From Paenibacillaceae bacterium (GTDB lineage: Bacteria; Bacillota; Clostridia; Lachnospirales; Lachnospiraceae): a stretch of 36,004 nt of DNA. Location: positions 1-36,004 of the forward strand of contig SVDT01000011.1 in assembly GCA_015057775.1 (NCBI GenBank). The letters are read 5' to 3'. The position numbers and the translations under genes are program-made. The notes under the pieces are model-generated. The model was not told the DNA's origin, ran no database searches, and saw only the letters and a program-made list of their open reading frames with translations. Shown one piece after another: positions 33,853-36,004 of the stretch. Numbering within the stretch: position 1 is the stretch's first letter; each line of letters opens with the position of its first letter.

Positions 33853-33891
33853 GCTGCTTCCTGTCTGCTTTCGGGCAGGGAGCAGCTTTTT
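33853..33891 (+). terminator. Rho-independent terminator after pgk-tpiA
   Basis: GCTGCTTCCTGTC (from 33853) pairs with GGCAGGGAGCAGC (ending at 33886, G-U pairs included), followed by TTTTT. Confidence 0.85.
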
Positions 33892-34023
33892 GCTTCCTGA
33901 TAATTTTTCATCATTCCCAGGTTGCAGGAAATTACGAAATCATGTAAAATAATGTGTTGAAAGACAATGATTGCAATAAGCACAATTACGATAGAATGAA
34001 CAGAAGGAAAAGGAGAACTAGTT

Positions 34024-35562
34024 ATGAGCAAAAAACCGGTTGTATTAATGATCCTTGATGGTTACGGGTTAAATAATAACTGCGACCATAATGCTGTGTG
34101 TGAAGCGAGAACTCCCGTTATGGACCAGCTTATGAGCCAGTGTCCTTACGTAAAAGGCAATGCCAGCGGCCTGGCAGTTGGTCTGCCGGACGGCCAGATG
34201 GGCAACTCTGAGGTTGGCCATTTAAATATGGGTGCAGGACGTATCGTATATCAGGAGCTGACCAGAATTACAAAAGCAATTTCAGACGGAGACTTTTTTA
34301 CTGTTTCCGAATTTTTACAGGCAGTGGAAAACTGCAAAAAGAATAATTCCGCACTTCATATGTGGGGACTGGTTTCAGACGGTGGTGTTCACAGCCACAT
34401 CGGCCATATCTATGGATTATTGGAACTTGCTAAGAAAAACGGCCTTGAGAAGGTATTTGTTCACTGCTTCTTAGACGGCCGTGATACACCTCCTGCTTCC
34501 GGAAAAAGCTATGTGGAAGCGCTGGAAGCAAAGATGAAAGAGCTTGGCGTAGGCAAAGTGGCATCTGTTTCCGGACGTTATTATGCCATGGACAGAGATA
34601 ACCGCTGGGACCGTGTAAAACGGGCTTACGATGCACTCACAAAGGGAGAAGGAAATCAGGCCCAGTCAGCAACTGCTGGTATACAGGCTTCCTATGACGC
34701 AGAGAAGAATGACGAATTTGTAGAGCCATTTGTAGTGACAGAGAACGGAGCGCCGGTTGCTGTGGTAGAGGATGGCGACTCGGTTATCTTCTTTAACTTC
34801 CGTCCTGACCGTGCAAGAGAGCTGACAAGAGCTTTCTGCGATGATGAATTTACAGGATTTGAGAGAGAGAAACGTCTGAATCTCACCTATGTCTGCTTCA
34901 CTGATTACGATGAGACAATTAAGAATAAACTGGTTGCATTTAAAAAGGAATCCATTGTTAACACATTTGGACAATTCCTTGCTGATCATAACATGACTCA
35001 GGCAAGAATTGCTGAGACGGAAAAATATGCACACGTAACATTCTTCTTTAACGGTGGTGTGGAAGAGCCCAATAAGGGAGAAGACAGAATTTTAGTACCA
35101 TCACCAAAGGTTGCCACCTATGATTTGCAGCCAGAGATGAGCGCTCCTGTTGTCTGCGACAAACTGGTAGAGGCTGTGACTTCCGGCAAATACGATGTTA
35201 TCATCGTGAATTTTGCAAATCCGGACATGGTTGGACATACCGGTATTGAAGACGCAGCAATTAAAGCCATTGAAACGGTTGATGCGTGTGTGGGAAGAAC
35301 GGTAGATGCAGTGAAGGAGATGAACGGAGTAATGTTTATCTGTGCAGATCATGGTAATGCAGAGCAGCTTCTGGATTATGAGACGGGTGAACCCTTTACA
35401 GCCCATACAACCAATCCGGTACCTTTCATTCTGGTAAATGCTGATCCGGCCTGTAAGCTGAGAGAGGGCGGCTGCCTTGCAGACATCGCACCAACCTTAA
35501 TTGAACTGATGGGTATGGAACAGCCGAAAGAGATGACAGGAAAATCACTGATTGTCCGTTAA
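34024..35562 (+). CDS. gpmI: 2,3-bisphosphoglycerate-independent phosphoglycerate mutase
   Basis: Interconverts 3- and 2-phosphoglycerate using two Mn2+ ions and a phosphoserine intermediate. The protein has 512 residues. VVLMILDGYGLN binds metal at the N-terminus, the catalytic Ser62 is in QMGNSEVGHLNMGAGR, and HCFLDGRDTPPASG, SGRYYAMDRDNRWDR, FNFRPDRARELTRA, NFANPDMVGHTG and the late FICADHGNAEQ complete the alkaline-phosphatase-type site. AAAGGAG precedes ATG 34024. A weak promoter candidate (TTGCAA 33971, TAGAAT 33992, only 15 bases apart) and the terminator before it suggest its own transcription. Enolase is not in the window. Confidence 0.98.
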   Translation: MSKKPVVLMILDGYGLNNNCDHNAVCEARTPVMDQLMSQCPYVKGNASGLAVGLPDGQMGNSEVGHLNMGAGRIVYQELTRITKAISDGDFFTVSEFLQAVENCKKNNSALHMWGLVSDGGVHSHIGHIYGLLELAKKNGLEKVFVHCFLDGRDTPPASGKSYVEALEAKMKELGVGKVASVSGRYYAMDRDNRWDRVKRAYDALTKGEGNQAQSATAGIQASYDAEKNDEFVEPFVVTENGAPVAVVEDGDSVIFFNFRPDRARELTRAFCDDEFTGFEREKRLNLTYVCFTDYDETIKNKLVAFKKESIVNTFGQFLADHNMTQARIAETEKYAHVTFFFNGGVEEPNKGEDRILVPSPKVATYDLQPEMSAPVVCDKLVEAVTSGKYDVIIVNFANPDMVGHTGIEDAAIKAIETVDACVGRTVDAVKEMNGVMFICADHGNAEQLLDYETGEPFTAHTTNPVPFILVNADPACKLREGGCLADIAPTLIELMGMEQPKEMTGKSLIVR

Positions 35563-35572
35563 TGTAAGAAAG

Positions 35573-35616
35573 GAAGAGGGCTTCCCGGTAAACCTGCCGG
35601 GCGGTCTTCTTTTTTA
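35573..35616 (+). terminator. Rho-independent terminator after gpmI
   Basis: GAAGA (35573-35577) with inner CCCGG pairs with CCGGG and TCTTC (35605-35609) and ends in a run of Ts. Confidence 0.82.
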
Positions 35617-35714
35617 TAAAAGTTTGAAAATTACTTTGTCCATATACGTTTTGTGCTTCCATTTCTAACAAAAATACGATAGAATATAGAAAGGTATGTT
35701 AGGAAGGATTTCAG

Positions 35715-36004
35715 ATGAGTATAAGAATCAGATTTTCTTTGGAGCCCAAGAAAAAAATATTTTCCGGATTTGCCTGGAACAGTCAGTCTGCGGAGCTTAT
35801 GGTAAAGGACCTGGCAAAGAAGATGGGATATCAGTGTTTTCGCATTGAAGGCATGCTGCTTGTTCAGCTGTGTCCGGAAGGATATATCTGGTTTAACTGG
35901 AATAAGCGTAAGCTTCAGGGGGAGAGCCAGACAAACATTGCAGGTCCCGGGTTTCATGCTGCAGTGATAGAATTTTTAGAAGAAGCAGCACGGGAGAAGA
36001 AACT
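35715..36004 (+). CDS. Uncharacterised protein, N-terminal part (runs off the window)
   Basis: The frame is open from ATG 35715 to the end of the window (96 codons visible). AGGAAGG lies a few bases upstream, at slightly short spacing. The visible part is soluble with alternating basic and aromatic residues (KKKIFSGFAWNSQSAELMVK, then GYIWFNWNKRKLQGESQTN) and a motif IAGPGFHAAVIEFLEEA. I recognise no family. A -10-like TAGAAT lies upstream at about 35687 but its -35 is poor. Confidence 0.75.
   Translation, partial: MSIRIRFSLEPKKKIFSGFAWNSQSAELMVKDLAKKMGYQCFRIEGMLLVQLCPEGYIWFNWNKRKLQGESQTNIAGPGFHAAVIEFLEEAAREKK

Noticed and set aside
1-36004. CRISPR arrays, rRNA genes, complete insertion sequences, riboswitches
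   Set aside because: No spaced direct-repeat arrays, rRNA stretches, transposase frames or conserved riboswitch cores were found on reading. Leaders before the genes are short or explained by promoters and hairpins.

Overview
The window looks like chromosome of an anaerobic clostridium of the Lachnospiraceae (Lacrimispora / 'Clostridium saccharolyticum'-like; genus not certain). Reasons: strong AAGGAGG ribosome-binding sites with ATG, GTG and TTG starts, sigma-A promoters with 17-base spacers, a DUF5688-type protein common in that family, a Rex regulator, an oxygen-labile two-subunit serine dehydratase, and a gap-pgk-tpiA-gpmI glycolysis block.

Layout. 1-2.6 kb: the 3' end of feoB, a split ThrE-type exporter pair, and a convergent DUF5688 gene. 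2.9-7.3 kb: an MMPL/RND exporter overlapping a gene for a secreted coiled-coil protein, a two-gene export unit of unknown cargo. 7.3-10.5 kb: an AT-rich accessory island. It holds an orphan membrane protein, a fragment paralogous to a small membrane protein, a decayed polymorphic-toxin C-terminus followed by an intact candidate immunity gene, a 26-bp-arm inverted repeat resembling two IS ends joined together, and a strongly promoted secreted protein / small membrane protein pair. 10.7-14.5 kb: tRNA-Arg(CCG) on the minus strand divergent from a membrane-anchored protein, then queA, rex and a LysR regulator. 14.6-17.7 kb: iron-dependent alcohol dehydrogenase, cbiK and apbE. 17.7-22.5 kb: gtrA, a yfhO-like gene and argH. 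22.7-26.3 kb: a TRAP transporter (dctP, dctQ, dctM) and a YcxB-like gene. 26.3-28.7 kb: a minus-strand operon of a PHP phosphatase, sdaAB and sdaAA. 28.9-30.6 kb: a Na/Pi cotransporter preceded by a phased Pho-box array. 30.7-35.6 kb: gap, pgk, tpiA and gpmI, then the start of an uncharacterised gene that runs off the window.

How it fits together. Rex (NADH/NAD+ sensing) lies near an alcohol dehydrogenase that regenerates NAD+, and a Rex-like operator overlaps the expected gap transcription start, so redox control may link fermentation and glycolysis. The Na/Pi cotransporter is probably phosphate-regulated. The least explained material is the 7.3-10.5 kb island, which looks like remnants and survivors of interbacterial-competition loci, and the MMPL/coiled-coil pair.
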